A stretch of 11,410 nucleotides of DNA from JAGPUQ01 sp041594335 (GCA_041594335.1 JBFHML010000065.1:1-11410), one strand, 5' to 3'. Positions 1 through 7,215 are shown, numbered from the stretch's first letter. Program-made: numbers and translations. The notes: generated by a model from the sequence alone, not told the origin.

Positions 1-177
1 CCAGGTCCCGCCACAGCGGTCGGCCTGCTCCAATACCACCAGATCGTCATAACCCGCGGCCATCAACCGCATGCCCATGCAGATCCCCGACAAACCACTG
101 CCAATCACTACCACCCGCGGCTTCCGTAGACCCGCCGTCAGTTGCCGCTGAATTGGACCGTTTTCACTGATCCCCAT
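1..177 (-). CDS. Flavin-containing / Baeyer-Villiger-type monooxygenase, N-terminus only (runs off left edge)
   Basis: Only the first 59 residues are in the window; the remainder lies beyond the left edge. Reading starts at ATG 177-175, with a good Shine-Dalgarno (GGGAGG, 5 bases upstream). After about 20 unstructured residues comes a Rossmann FAD-binding start: a hydrophobic beta strand (RVVVIGSGLSG, residues 21-31) carrying GxGxxG, and an acidic E50 at the end of the second strand, expected to bind the FAD ribose. GGTW at 56-59 is typical of class B flavoprotein monooxygenases, which insert one oxygen of O2 using NADPH. Known members convert ketones to esters or lactones, or oxidise soft heteroatoms. 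The NADPH site and the FxGxxxHxxxW fingerprint are not visible, so the subtype is inferred. A related oxidase or reductase of the same fold is the main alternative. The gene is in the same direction as the catabolic operon but 135 bases beyond its last gene. Confidence 0.85.
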   Translation of the reverse strand, partial: MGISENGPIQRQLTAGLRKPRVVVIGSGLSGICMGMRLMAAGYDDLVVLEQADRCGGTW

Positions 178-221
178 GGTTGCCTCCCGATACTGGCTCA
201 TTGGTCAAGAATTTGCGCGCG

Positions 222-250
222 ATACTCCTGAGCGAACCTTGCGGTGTCAA
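222..250 (-). promoter_or_regulatory. Candidate sigma70-type promoter for the monooxygenase
   Basis: In the 135-base gap before the monooxygenase, the minus strand has a perfect TTGACA (250-245). It is followed after 17 bases by GAGTAT (227-222), which keeps only the key A2, A5 and T6 of a -10 box. The palindrome TTCCGGAA (253-260) lies just upstream of the -35 and could be an operator. The -10 is weak, so this is tentative. The rest of the gap (178-312) shows no gene and no convincing terminator. Confidence 0.35.
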
Positions 251-312
251 CCTTCCGGAATCAGTACTCACTGCGCATTGGAGCATGAATTTTCGCGGCG
301 TACCCCGTTGCA

Positions 313-921
313 CTAAAAGCCCTCGTCGAGGTCAGCGTAGCGCAGCACTTGGGGCGCTCCGCCTGCGAAGTCGACGATGCTATGGGCACAATTGTGCATT
401 CGCGGCGGCTGCCACAGGGCGCTGAGCGGACGGTCCAGATAGTGGCTGAGCAGGGTGCGAATCATGGCGCCATGGCTGACCACCACCAGTTCACTGCCGG
501 GCTCGGCCGTCGCCAGAATGGCATCGAGAGCCGCGAGCCCACGCGCCTGCAATTCGGCAAAAGTCTCGGCACCTGGATGCTGGAAACGGTGTGGCGCTTC
601 GCGGAACAGGCGCACTTGCTCGGGGTGGCTCACTTCGAGCTCCCGGTAGAGCCGCCCTTCCCAATCGCCCAGGTAGATCTCGCGCAACTCCGGCACCAGC
701 TCCAATTCCAGACCCAGATGACCAAAAGCGAGCTCCGCGGTCTCCCGCGCGCGATGACTGGTGCTGGCGTAGAGCCGCGTCAACCGCAGCTCAGCAAACC
801 GCTCCCGCAATGCCATCGCCTGACGGCGGCCCGTTTCGTTGAGCGGGTTGTCGGCATGGCCCTGGACCCGCCCCTCGGCATTCCAACCGGTTTCACCATG
901 ACGAATGAGGTGCAGGCGCAT
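313..921 (-). CDS. Histidine phosphatase family protein (PhoE/CobC/GpmB-like), canonical active site
   Basis: A 202-residue cytosolic protein of the phosphoglycerate-mutase-like histidine phosphatase family, the usual length. The N-terminal strand leads straight into RHGETGWN (residues 7-14), with H8 as the expected phospho-acceptor. R57 (SHRARETA), E81 (acid in LREIYLGDWEGR) and H150 (VVVSHGAM) complete the family's catalytic pocket, so it should be active on a phosphomonoester. The substrate is not readable; alpha-ribazole phosphate phosphatase (CobC), GpmB-like and broad-specificity PhoE-like enzymes share these motifs. I chose ATG 921-919 because family proteins begin a few residues before RHG. 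A TTG at 933 in the same frame would add four residues and overlap the pdxH stop. The gap to pdxH is 8 bases, so the two are probably co-transcribed. It is the last closely packed gene of the leftward operon. Confidence 0.92.
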   Translation of the reverse strand: MRLHLIRHGETGWNAEGRVQGHADNPLNETGRRQAMALRERFAELRLTRLYASTSHRARETAELAFGHLGLELELVPELREIYLGDWEGRLYRELEVSHPEQVRLFREAPHRFQHPGAETFAELQARGLAALDAILATAEPGSELVVVSHGAMIRTLLSHYLDRPLSALWQPPRMHNCAHSIVDFAGGAPQVLRYADLDEGF

Positions 922-929
922 GCTCGGGC

Positions 930-1568
930 TCAAGGCGCCAACCTAGCGATCCGCCAACCACCGGCCGGGTCCGGGCGATAGCAAAAGCGGTCGTGGAGAC
1001 GCATCTCGCCACCCTGCCAGAATTCAAAGGCCGAGGGCACTACCCGAAAGCCACCCCAGAATTCCGGGACAGGCACCTCGCCACTGCCAAAGCGTTCGCG
1101 ACAGCGCCGAAACTCCGCCTCCAGAGCCTCGCGAGAGGCAAGCTCAGTGCTCTGCCGGGATGCCCAGGCCGCCAATTGACTATCCCGCGGTCGGGTAGCG
1201 AAGTACTGGGCGACCTCCTGACGAGCCACCTGACTGGCAGCACCCTGAACCCATACTTGGCGATCGAGGAAAAACCAGGGGAAATGCAAGCTGGCCCAAC
1301 CGTTGTCCTGCAGTTGCGCTGCTTTCCGACTGCCCAAATTGGTGTAGAAGACGAAACCGCGCTTATCAAACCCCTTGAGCAATACCGCGCGCTGCCAGGG
1401 CCGCCCGTCACTATCCACCGTCGCCACCGTCATCGCGGTGGGATCTTTGATCGGCGAGGCCAATGCGTCATCCAACCAGCACTGAAACTGGTCGAACGGA
1501 CACTCCCGCAGCGATTCCCGTGTGAGGGTACCGAATCGATATTCGCGTCGGGTGAAATCGATCGCCAT
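930..1568 (-). CDS. pdxH: Pyridoxamine/pyridoxine 5'-phosphate oxidase
   Basis: A 212-residue FMN-dependent oxidase that makes pyridoxal 5'-phosphate from pyridoxamine or pyridoxine 5'-phosphate with O2, the last step of vitamin B6 synthesis and salvage. Length and sequence match the bacterial family throughout. The FMN-binding segment runs from RAVLLKGFD (60-68) through FYTNLGSRKAAQL (74-86). RPRDSQLAAWASRQS (126-140) is the conserved central block. The PdxH signature FEFWQGGEMRLHDR (181-194) is intact, and the C-terminus ends in the typical RLAP. ATG 1568-1566 lies 4 bases after the stop of the preceding SDR gene with only a weak ribosome site, which suggests translational coupling. A housekeeping cofactor gene at the tail of what looks like a catabolic operon is somewhat unexpected; the link may be chance or shared transcription. 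Identification is secure. Confidence 0.97.
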   Translation of the reverse strand: MAIDFTRREYRFGTLTRESLRECPFDQFQCWLDDALASPIKDPTAMTVATVDSDGRPWQRAVLLKGFDKRGFVFYTNLGSRKAAQLQDNGWASLHFPWFFLDRQVWVQGAASQVARQEVAQYFATRPRDSQLAAWASRQSTELASREALEAEFRRCRERFGSGEVPVPEFWGGFRVVPSAFEFWQGGEMRLHDRFCYRPDPAGGWRIARLAP

Positions 1569-1572
1569 CCGC

Positions 1573-2334
1573 TCAGCTCGCCGCCAACCCCCCGTCGATC
1601 GGGATCACCGCACCATTCATGAAGCCGTTATCGTCGCAACAGGCCCAGAGCATGGCCTGCACCACCTCCTCCATTTCGCCCAACCGACGCATGGGGTTGC
1701 CCGCCTCGAGATTGGCGCGGCTTTTACCGTCTGTCGCATCGAGGCTGGCCTCGACCATGGGCGTCAGGGTAAATGCCGGGCAGAGCGCATTGACACGCAC
1801 GCCCTTACGGCCGTATTCGAGTGCCGCGGACTTGGTGAGGCCTATTACGCCGTGCTTACTCGCACTGTAGATGCTCAGGAAGGGCGCGCCCATGATGCCC
1901 GCCGCAGAGCTGACATTGAGGATCGCGCCGCTATTGCGCCTGACCATGCGCGCCAACTCTTGCTGCATACATAGATAGACTCCACGCAAGTTGACGCCGA
2001 TTACCCGCTCCCAGGTGGTCAGATCGGTATCATGTAACCGCAATTTAGGCTGGGAAACGCCCGCGTTGTTGATGGCCACGTCCAACCGGTCGAAACGCTC
2101 ATCCATCGCCGCGAACAGCGCGGCGACCTGATCCGGATCGGCGATATCGCAGGGCCGCGCCAGGATATCGGCATCCAGCCGCTGTGCGGTCGCCTGCAGT
2201 GACGCCTCGTCGATATCGCACAACACGAGGCGGGCGCCGGCAGCGGCAAACCGCTCCGCGGCTAGCCGCCCGAACCCCGAGCCGGCACCGCTGATCAGCA
2301 CCACTTGCTGATCAAAATCATATTGCGTACGCAT
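1573..2334 (-). CDS. SDR family oxidoreductase (NAD-type, third of three SDRs in the operon)
   Basis: A 253-residue classical short-chain dehydrogenase/reductase. The cofactor loop is SGAGSGFG (15-22). D40 at the end of the second strand (LVLCD) predicts preference for NAD(H), unlike its two neighbours. D63, NNAG (89-92) and N115 follow. The catalytic set is S143, Y156 and K160 (YSASK). The C-terminal GAVIPIDGG is typical. It interconverts an alcohol and a ketone or aldehyde; the substrate is unknown, with 3-hydroxyacyl-CoA or a secondary alcohol possible from context. ATG 2334-2332 has a strong AAGGAG 9 bases upstream. The gene begins 21 bases after the second SDR and ends 4 bases before pdxH. 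It is clearly not a recent duplicate of the other SDRs, since loop, cofactor residue and substrate-loop sequences all differ. Confidence 0.93.
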   Translation of the reverse strand: MRTQYDFDQQVVLISGAGSGFGRLAAERFAAAGARLVLCDIDEASLQATAQRLDADILARPCDIADPDQVAALFAAMDERFDRLDVAINNAGVSQPKLRLHDTDLTTWERVIGVNLRGVYLCMQQELARMVRRNSGAILNVSSAAGIMGAPFLSIYSASKHGVIGLTKSAALEYGRKGVRVNALCPAFTLTPMVEASLDATDGKSRANLEAGNPMRRLGEMEEVVQAMLWACCDDNGFMNGAVIPIDGGLAAS

Positions 2335-2355
2335 GGCCTGTCACTCCTTCGCGCG

Positions 2356-3120
2356 TCAAATGGTGATGCCGCCGTCTACCGGCAGGCAGGCCCCGGTCGT
2401 GTAGCTACCAGCGTCCGATGCCAGATAGAGCACAGCACCCGCCATCTCTTCCGGTTCGGCGTGCCGACCCAGAGGAATGCCCTCCATGATCTCGCGGTGG
2501 ACATCCTCATTGGTGAACAGCGCGCCGGCGAACTTGGTGCGGGTCAATCCGGGCAACAGTGCATTGACGCGAATGTTCTCTCCCGCACACTCCTTGGCAA
2601 AGGTTTTCGTCATGCTAATGACGGCCGCCTTGGAAATCGAATAAATGCCCTGCAGCGGCCCCGGGGTGACGCCATTCACCGAACCGACATTGACGATGGC
2701 GCCACGTCGGTGTTCACGCATCAAACGAATGGCCTCCACCGACATATAGAAGTAGCCGCGCACGTTTACATCCAGGGTCTTCTGAAAAGCCCCGACATCG
2801 GTGTCGACAACATGTCCGAAATAGGGATTGGCAGCGGCATTATTGACCAGGATGTCGAGCCTCCCATGCCGCGCTTTTATTGTCTTGAAAGTGGCCTCGA
2901 TCTGCGCCAGATCACCGATATGGCAGGCCAGCGCCTCCGCACTCCCCCCCATTGATCGAATCTCCTCAACGACCTGTTCACAGCCGCCCTGCTTGCGGCT
3001 GGTCACGATCACCTGGGCTCCCTGCTCAGCAAAGAGTTTGGCGATGGCCGCGCCGATGCCACGGCTGGCGCCCGACACCAGCGCCACCCGGCCGCTCAAG
3101 TCAAAAAGTTGGGTTGCCAT
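2356..3120 (-). CDS. SDR family oxidoreductase (NADP-type, second of three)
   Basis: A 254-residue classical SDR. The dinucleotide loop is SGASRGIG (16-23). The strand after it ends in TSRK with R42, which predicts NADP(H). The usual NNAG is NNAA here (93-96), followed by N119, S147 in NVGSVNG, and Y160/K164 in YSISK. CLPVDGG near the C-terminus is standard. The overall pattern resembles the bacterial relatives of DHRS4-type carbonyl reductases, which reduce ketones or run 3-hydroxyacyl chemistry, but the substrate is not determined. ATG 3120-3118 has AGAGGAG 7 bases upstream, so the start is well supported. It sits 13 bases after the first SDR and 21 before the third, within the presumed single transcript. 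Confidence 0.93.
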   Translation of the reverse strand: MATQLFDLSGRVALVSGASRGIGAAIAKLFAEQGAQVIVTSRKQGGCEQVVEEIRSMGGSAEALACHIGDLAQIEATFKTIKARHGRLDILVNNAAANPYFGHVVDTDVGAFQKTLDVNVRGYFYMSVEAIRLMREHRRGAIVNVGSVNGVTPGPLQGIYSISKAAVISMTKTFAKECAGENIRVNALLPGLTRTKFAGALFTNEDVHREIMEGIPLGRHAEPEEMAGAVLYLASDAGSYTTGACLPVDGGITI

Positions 3121-3133
3121 GAGCGAACTCCTC

Positions 3134-3895
3134 TTAAATGGACATCACCAGGTGGCCGCCGTCGACCGGCAGCACCGCCCCATTGACAAAGGACCCCGCC
3201 TCGCTGGCCAGCAACAGCAGTGGGCCATTCATCTCCTCCATCTGGCCCAGACGGCCTGCTGGTGTGTCGGCAATGTACTGCTGCCCAGCTGCACTATCGA
3301 AGTAGGCGTCATTCATCTCGGTCTTGAAGTATCCAGGGCAGATCGCATTCACCCGAATACCTCTCCCCGACAGCTCCAGAGCCATGTGTTTGGTGAGCTG
3401 GATGACGCCCGCCTTGGTCGCCGAGTACACGCCGTGACCGCGACTGGTCGCCATTCCCAACACCGATGCGATATTGACGATTGCGCCACCCTTGCCCGCA
3501 GCCAAAAGGCGGCGCGCCGCTTCCGCGGCGACCAACCATGCGCCCTTGAGATTGGTGTCCACCACCCAGTCCCAGTCCGGGACCGAGGTCTTGTGGAGCA
3601 CGCCCGGCGCCGCCACGCCGGCATTGTTGACCAACAGATCCACCGTCCCAAAGGCAGCTTCGGCAGCAGCAAATGCACCGGCCACGCTACCGGCGTCGGT
3701 GACATCCATGGCCACTGCCAACGCACGATCACCGCCGAGCTCATCCACCAAGGCACGCAACCGGTCCTCGCGGCGCGCACCGATCACAACCCGGGCACCA
3801 GACCCCACTAGAACCCGAGCAAAATGCTGCCCCAAGCCACTGGAAGCCCCGGTGACCAGCGCCACCCGACCACCAAGATCGAAGTTCGCTTGCAT
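3134..3895 (-). CDS. SDR family oxidoreductase (NADP-type, first of three)
   Basis: A 253-residue classical SDR with TGASSGLG (15-22). GARR follows the second strand, with R41/R42 predicting NADP(H). D64, NNAG (90-93), N115, S144, Y157 and K161 (YSATK) are all present, as is VLPVDGG near the end. It should interconvert an alcohol and a carbonyl group; the substrate is unknown. The reading frame stays open far upstream to 4099, but that extension lies inside the oxidoreductase gene and has no SDR character. The start at ATG 3895-3893 is chosen because a TGAGGA ribosome site lies about 8 bases before it. An alternative ATG two codons upstream (3901) sits too close to that site. The gene begins 10 bases after the MDR gene, consistent with one operon. 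Confidence 0.93.
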   Translation of the reverse strand: MQANFDLGGRVALVTGASSGLGQHFARVLVGSGARVVIGARREDRLRALVDELGGDRALAVAMDVTDAGSVAGAFAAAEAAFGTVDLLVNNAGVAAPGVLHKTSVPDWDWVVDTNLKGAWLVAAEAARRLLAAGKGGAIVNIASVLGMATSRGHGVYSATKAGVIQLTKHMALELSGRGIRVNAICPGYFKTEMNDAYFDSAAGQQYIADTPAGRLGQMEEMNGPLLLLASEAGSFVNGAVLPVDGGHLVMSI

Positions 3896-3902
3896 CACCA
3901 TA

Positions 3903-3908
3903 TCCTCA
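3903..3908 (-). promoter_or_regulatory. Ribosome binding site deciding the first SDR start
   Basis: The minus strand reads TGAGGA, which contains the TGA stop of the upstream oxidoreductase. Spacing from GAGG is 8 bases to ATG 3895 but only 2 to ATG 3901, which favours the later start and suggests translational coupling. Confidence 0.6.
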
Positions 3909-4883
3909 GGGTTTAATGACCACCTTGCCGCGTACGTTGCGTCCGGTGACGTATTGAATCGCCTCAATGCCATCAGCCAGCCGAAACTCCCGATCAATGA
4001 TCGGAGCCACCGTACCCGCTTCGACCCAAGCGAGCAGCTCGCGCATATTGTCGGCATGGGCTTTGGGCTCGCGACGGGTGAATTCGCCCCAAAACACACC
4101 CACCACGGAATATCCTTTCACCAGCGTCAAATTGACCGGCAGCGAAGGGATGCGACCAGCGGCAAAACCGACGATCAGTAGCCGGCCATTCCAAGCCATG
4201 GCACGAGAACAGGCATCGAAAGCATCCCCTCCCACAGCGTCGTAGACCACATCGGCCCCACGCCCGCCGGTGCGGTCTTTGATCGCCTGCTTGAGATCCT
4301 CGCGGCTGTAGTTGATGCCCTCATCGGCACCTTGAGACCGCGCAAATTCAATCTTCTCGTCGCTAGAACATACCGCAATCACGTGGGCGCCGATCGCTTT
4401 GCCAATCTGCACAGCGCCAATCCCCGTGCCGCCGGCGGCGCCCAGCACCACCAAGGTCTCTCCCGGCTGCAGACGCGCCCGCTGACGCAACGCATGATGG
4501 GCCGTGCCGGTAGCGCACAAAAGCGCAGCGCCCTCTTCAACCGAAAGCTTGGCTGGCAAAGGATGGATTTCAGACGCCCCAGCGACCACCCGCTCGGCGT
4601 ATGCACCACCTCCCATATGCCAACCGAACACGCGCTCACCGACCGCAAATCCAGCAGTTCCAGGGCCCAACGCGGCAACCCGTCCAGCAAATTCACTACC
4701 CGGCACAAAGGGGCACTGAGGCCGCAGTTGATACTTCCCCTCCACCAACAAGCCATCGGGGAAATTGACCCCAATCGCCTCGACATCGACCAACACCTCA
4801 CCCTCACCGGGCACCGGCTCCGGAAACTCCCGGTAAACTAGGTTTTCAACCGGCCCAAAAGCCTCGCATACCAGTGCTTTCAT
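3906..4883 (-). CDS. Zinc-free MDR: NADPH:quinone oxidoreductase family protein
   Basis: A 325-residue medium-chain dehydrogenase/reductase of the quinone oxidoreductase branch. The GroES-like N-terminal half carries NFPDGLLVEGKYQ (40-52) and PFVPGSEFAG (58-67). The zinc-binding GHE motif and structural-zinc cysteines of alcohol dehydrogenases are absent. The Rossmann domain has GAAGGTGIGAVQIGKAIGA (148-166), and CSSDEK (172-177) fits NADPH binding. DAVGGDAFD (215-223) and a C-terminal GKVVIKP complete the family pattern. Such enzymes reduce quinones or alpha,beta-unsaturated carbonyls, and some act on enoyl-CoA-like substrates, which would suit this cluster; the true substrate is unknown. 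ATG 4883-4881 has an AAGGGGG site just upstream. The gap from the phosphotransferase gene is 20 bases, and the next SDR follows after 10. Confidence 0.92.
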   Translation of the reverse strand: MKALVCEAFGPVENLVYREFPEPVPGEGEVLVDVEAIGVNFPDGLLVEGKYQLRPQCPFVPGSEFAGRVAALGPGTAGFAVGERVFGWHMGGGAYAERVVAGASEIHPLPAKLSVEEGAALLCATGTAHHALRQRARLQPGETLVVLGAAGGTGIGAVQIGKAIGAHVIAVCSSDEKIEFARSQGADEGINYSREDLKQAIKDRTGGRGADVVYDAVGGDAFDACSRAMAWNGRLLIVGFAAGRIPSLPVNLTLVKGYSVVGVFWGEFTRREPKAHADNMRELLAWVEAGTVAPIIDREFRLADGIEAIQYVTGRNVRGKVVIKP

Positions 4884-4903
4884 GCTACCCCCTTCATTTT
4901 GTT

Positions 4904-5950
4904 TCAGAGTTCGCCCTGCTCGCGCAAAAATGCGACGGCCATCTCGGCCATCGGACGCGTCATCCGTCCGTAGGTCAGCGCTTCGGTACTCGAGGCAGTG
5001 CCATCCTGATACCGCTTCATGATGCCCTGTAAAATGGCCGCAAAGCGGAAAAAGCTGAAGCCCAGATAAAACGACCAGTCGGGAATTCCCGGCAGCCCCA
5101 TACGCTCGCAGTAGCGCGCCACGTACTCCTCCTCACTGGGAATACCCAACGCCCGGCGATCGAGGCCACCCAAGCCGCCCAGATTGCCCAGTTGCGGATC
5201 CGCCGGGATGCGCAATTGCATGCACTGATAGGCAATATCGGAAAACGGGTGGCCTAGAGTAGACAGCTCCCAATCGAGAATTGCCAGAATCTCGGGACGA
5301 TCTTTCGCAAAGATCATGTTGTCGAGCCGATAATCGCCGTGAATGAGCGCCACCCGTCCATCATCATCGGGCATTCTTGCCGGCAGCCACGCCATCAGCA
5401 GTTCCATCGCCTCGATGCGCTCGGTTTCAGACGCTCGATATTGCTTTGTCCAGCGATTGAATTGCCGCTCGAAGTAGCTACCAGGCTTCCCGAAGTCCGC
5501 CATGCCGACCGCCGCGACATCGACCTGATGCAAATCCGCCAACACGGCGTTCATGCGGTCGTACATGGCCGCGCGGTCAGCATTCGAAAAGCCTGGCAGC
5601 GGCGCTTCCCAATAAACATTGCCTTCCAGAAAATCCATGACATAAAACATGCTGCCGATGACGTCGTCGTCCTCACACAGCACCCGCACCGGCGGAACCG
5701 GCACGGGAGTGTCTGCGAGTGCTCGCATGACTCGATACTCGCGATCCACCGCGTGAGCAGACGGCAGCACTTCACCGGGAGGCTTGCGGCGCAGCACGTA
5801 GCGACCACCGGTGGCGGTCAGCAGGAAAGTGGGGTTGGATTGGCCGCCTTCGAACTTCTCGGCCCGCTGCAGCGTACCGAAGCCGGGAATCTCAGCGGCC
5901 AAGTAGCTACCCAGGCGCGCCACGGGAAGCTGATCGATGGATTGTGCCAT
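4904..5950 (-). CDS. APH-like phosphotransferase (ACAD10/11 kinase-domain type)
   Basis: A 348-residue kinase-fold protein of the aminoglycoside phosphotransferase (APH) superfamily, not predicted to be a resistance enzyme. FEGGQSNPTFLL (33-44) is the nucleotide loop, K56 (LRRKPPG) and E71 (REYRVM) the expected ATP-binding pair, HGDYRLDN (204-211) the catalytic loop, and DWE (226-228) the magnesium-binding motif. The GGQSNPT and RRKPPG blocks mark the branch fused to acyl-CoA dehydrogenase in animal ACAD10/ACAD11 and related to LvaA of the levulinate pathway. Those enzymes phosphorylate the hydroxyl of a 4-hydroxyacyl-CoA. Here it directly follows the matching dehydrogenase gene (17-base gap), which strongly supports a joint function. 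The start is ATG 5950-5948, with GGGAG 8 bases upstream; a TTG at 5971 overlapping the previous stop would add seven residues and is less likely. Confidence 0.93.
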   Translation of the reverse strand: MAQSIDQLPVARLGSYLAAEIPGFGTLQRAEKFEGGQSNPTFLLTATGGRYVLRRKPPGEVLPSAHAVDREYRVMRALADTPVPVPPVRVLCEDDDVIGSMFYVMDFLEGNVYWEAPLPGFSNADRAAMYDRMNAVLADLHQVDVAAVGMADFGKPGSYFERQFNRWTKQYRASETERIEAMELLMAWLPARMPDDDGRVALIHGDYRLDNMIFAKDRPEILAILDWELSTLGHPFSDIAYQCMQLRIPADPQLGNLGGLGGLDRRALGIPSEEEYVARYCERMGLPGIPDWSFYLGFSFFRFAAILQGIMKRYQDGTASSTEALTYGRMTRPMAEMAVAFLREQGEL

Positions 5951-5958
5951 GGTGAGGT

Positions 5959-5963
5959 CTCCC
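5959..5963 (-). promoter_or_regulatory. Ribosome binding site for the phosphotransferase
   Basis: GGGAG on the minus strand lies 8 bases before ATG 5950, within the 17-base gap after the acyl-CoA dehydrogenase stop. It decides for this start over the upstream TTG at 5971. Confidence 0.6.
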
Positions 5964-5967
5964 GATC

Positions 5968-7176
5968 TCAAGCGTACTGTTTCACCAGGGAGCGGCCCAG
6001 CTGCATCATGTGCACTTGGTCTGGACCGTCAGCGAAACGGATCTGCCGAGCATAGGTAAAGGCTTCGGCCAAGAAGTAGTCCTCCGTCAACCCGCCGGCC
6101 CCATGAACCTGAATGGCTCGGTCGATCACGCGCTGCGCCATGGCTGGGGTCACAATTTTGATCGCAGCGATCAAATCACGGGCCTCCTTGGTGCCGTGGC
6201 GATCAATCTTCTCGGCTGCACGCAGCGTCAGCAACCGAGCCTGTTCGATGTCGCAGAACGACTGCGCGATGTCTTCACGCACCGACTGGTGTTCACTCAG
6301 CTTGCGACCGAAAGTACTGCGATCCTCGACTCGCCGACACATCAATTCCAACGCACGCTGCGCACAGCCGATCAGACGCATGCAGTGGTGGATACGGCCC
6401 GGGCCCAGGCGTCCCTGCGCGATCTCGAACCCCCGGCCCTCTCCGAGCAACACGTTCTCCACGGGCACCCGCACGTTCTCGAACACCATTTCTCCATGGC
6501 CCAATGGCGGATCGGCATAACCTAGGGTGGTTAGCGCTCGAGTCACCTTCACCCCCGGCGTGTCACGCGGCACGAGAATTTGCGACTGCTGCAGATACCG
6601 GTTGGGATTGTCCGGATCGGTTTTACCCATCAGGATGATGATTTTGCAGTTCTCGTGCATGATTCCGGTGATAAACCACTTCCGGCCATTGATGACGTAT
6701 TCATCGCCATCGCGGACGATCGAGCACTGCACATTGGTCGCATCAGAGGAGGCGACGTCGGGTTCAGTCATGGCAAACGCGGACCGGATCTCCCCAGCCA
6801 ACAGAGGTTCGAGCCAGCGCGCCTTCTGCTCCTCGGTGCCATATTTGATGAAGACCTCCATGTTGCCGGTATCCGGGGCATTGCAATTGAACACCTCTGG
6901 CGCCCAGAGCACTCGTCCCATGATCTCCGCCAGGGGAGCGTAATCGAGATTCGTAAGCCCTTCGGCGTGGTGGCGCGCAGGCAGAAACAGGTTCCACAGC
7001 CCCGCCTTCTTCGCTTTGGCCTTGAGCTCCACCATCAACGGCGGACTAGCCCAGGGGTTGGCGGCAGTTTTGAGGTGTTCTTGATAGGCGGACTCGACCG
7101 GATAGACCTCATCCTCCATGAATTGCTGCAGCCGTAGTTGCAGATCGCGCGCCTTGTCGGAATAGTCAAAATTCAT
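5968..7176 (-). CDS. Acyl-CoA dehydrogenase, ACAD10/ACAD11-like
   Basis: A 402-residue FAD enzyme of the acyl-CoA dehydrogenase family, full length. The family signature AFAMTEPDVASSDATN (133-148), KWFITG (166-171), GEGRGFEIAQGRLGPGRIH (245-263) and QVHGAGGL (356-363) are present. MTEPDVASSDATN and GRLGPGRIHHCMR closely match what I recall of the dehydrogenase domain of animal ACAD10/11, rather than short- or medium-chain enzymes. At the place where medium-chain enzymes carry the catalytic glutamate (IYEGT), this protein reads FADGPD, giving D383. In the ACAD11/Lva-type reaction the enzyme processes a phosphorylated 4-hydroxyacyl-CoA to an enoyl-CoA; ordinary alpha,beta-dehydrogenation is the alternative. 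ATG 7176-7174 has GGAGGG about 10 bases upstream. The kinase gene follows after 17 bases and the unusual histidine phosphatase precedes by 39. Confidence 0.96.
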   Translation of the reverse strand: MNFDYSDKARDLQLRLQQFMEDEVYPVESAYQEHLKTAANPWASPPLMVELKAKAKKAGLWNLFLPARHHAEGLTNLDYAPLAEIMGRVLWAPEVFNCNAPDTGNMEVFIKYGTEEQKARWLEPLLAGEIRSAFAMTEPDVASSDATNVQCSIVRDGDEYVINGRKWFITGIMHENCKIIILMGKTDPDNPNRYLQQSQILVPRDTPGVKVTRALTTLGYADPPLGHGEMVFENVRVPVENVLLGEGRGFEIAQGRLGPGRIHHCMRLIGCAQRALELMCRRVEDRSTFGRKLSEHQSVREDIAQSFCDIEQARLLTLRAAEKIDRHGTKEARDLIAAIKIVTPAMAQRVIDRAIQVHGAGGLTEDYFLAEAFTYARQIRFADGPDQVHMMQLGRSLVKQYA

Positions 7177-7215
7177 GGGGTAATACGCCCTCCGGTTGTA
7201 TGGGATCCAAGAAAT

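Noticed and set aside
349..981. Plus-strand open frame of 210 codons opposite the first phosphatase
   Set aside because: It is the antisense shadow of a gene with a complete catalytic set; no family motif is seen.
993..1622. Plus-strand open frame of 209 codons opposite pdxH
   Set aside because: It is antisense to a certain pdxH gene and has no motif.
2828..3811. Long plus-strand open frame (327 codons) opposite two SDR genes
   Set aside because: It is antisense to well-supported SDR genes, has no recognisable domain, and is rich in residues expected from the complement of GC-rich coding DNA.
3896..4099. 68-codon upstream extension of the first SDR
   Set aside because: It lies inside the oxidoreductase gene in another frame. 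The ribosome site and the normal SDR N-terminus point to ATG 3895.
4904..5950. Aminoglycoside resistance gene
   Set aside because: It shares the kinase fold (HGDYRLDN, DWE), but the GGQSNPT/RRKPPG blocks and the neighbouring acyl-CoA dehydrogenase identify the hydroxyacyl-type branch.
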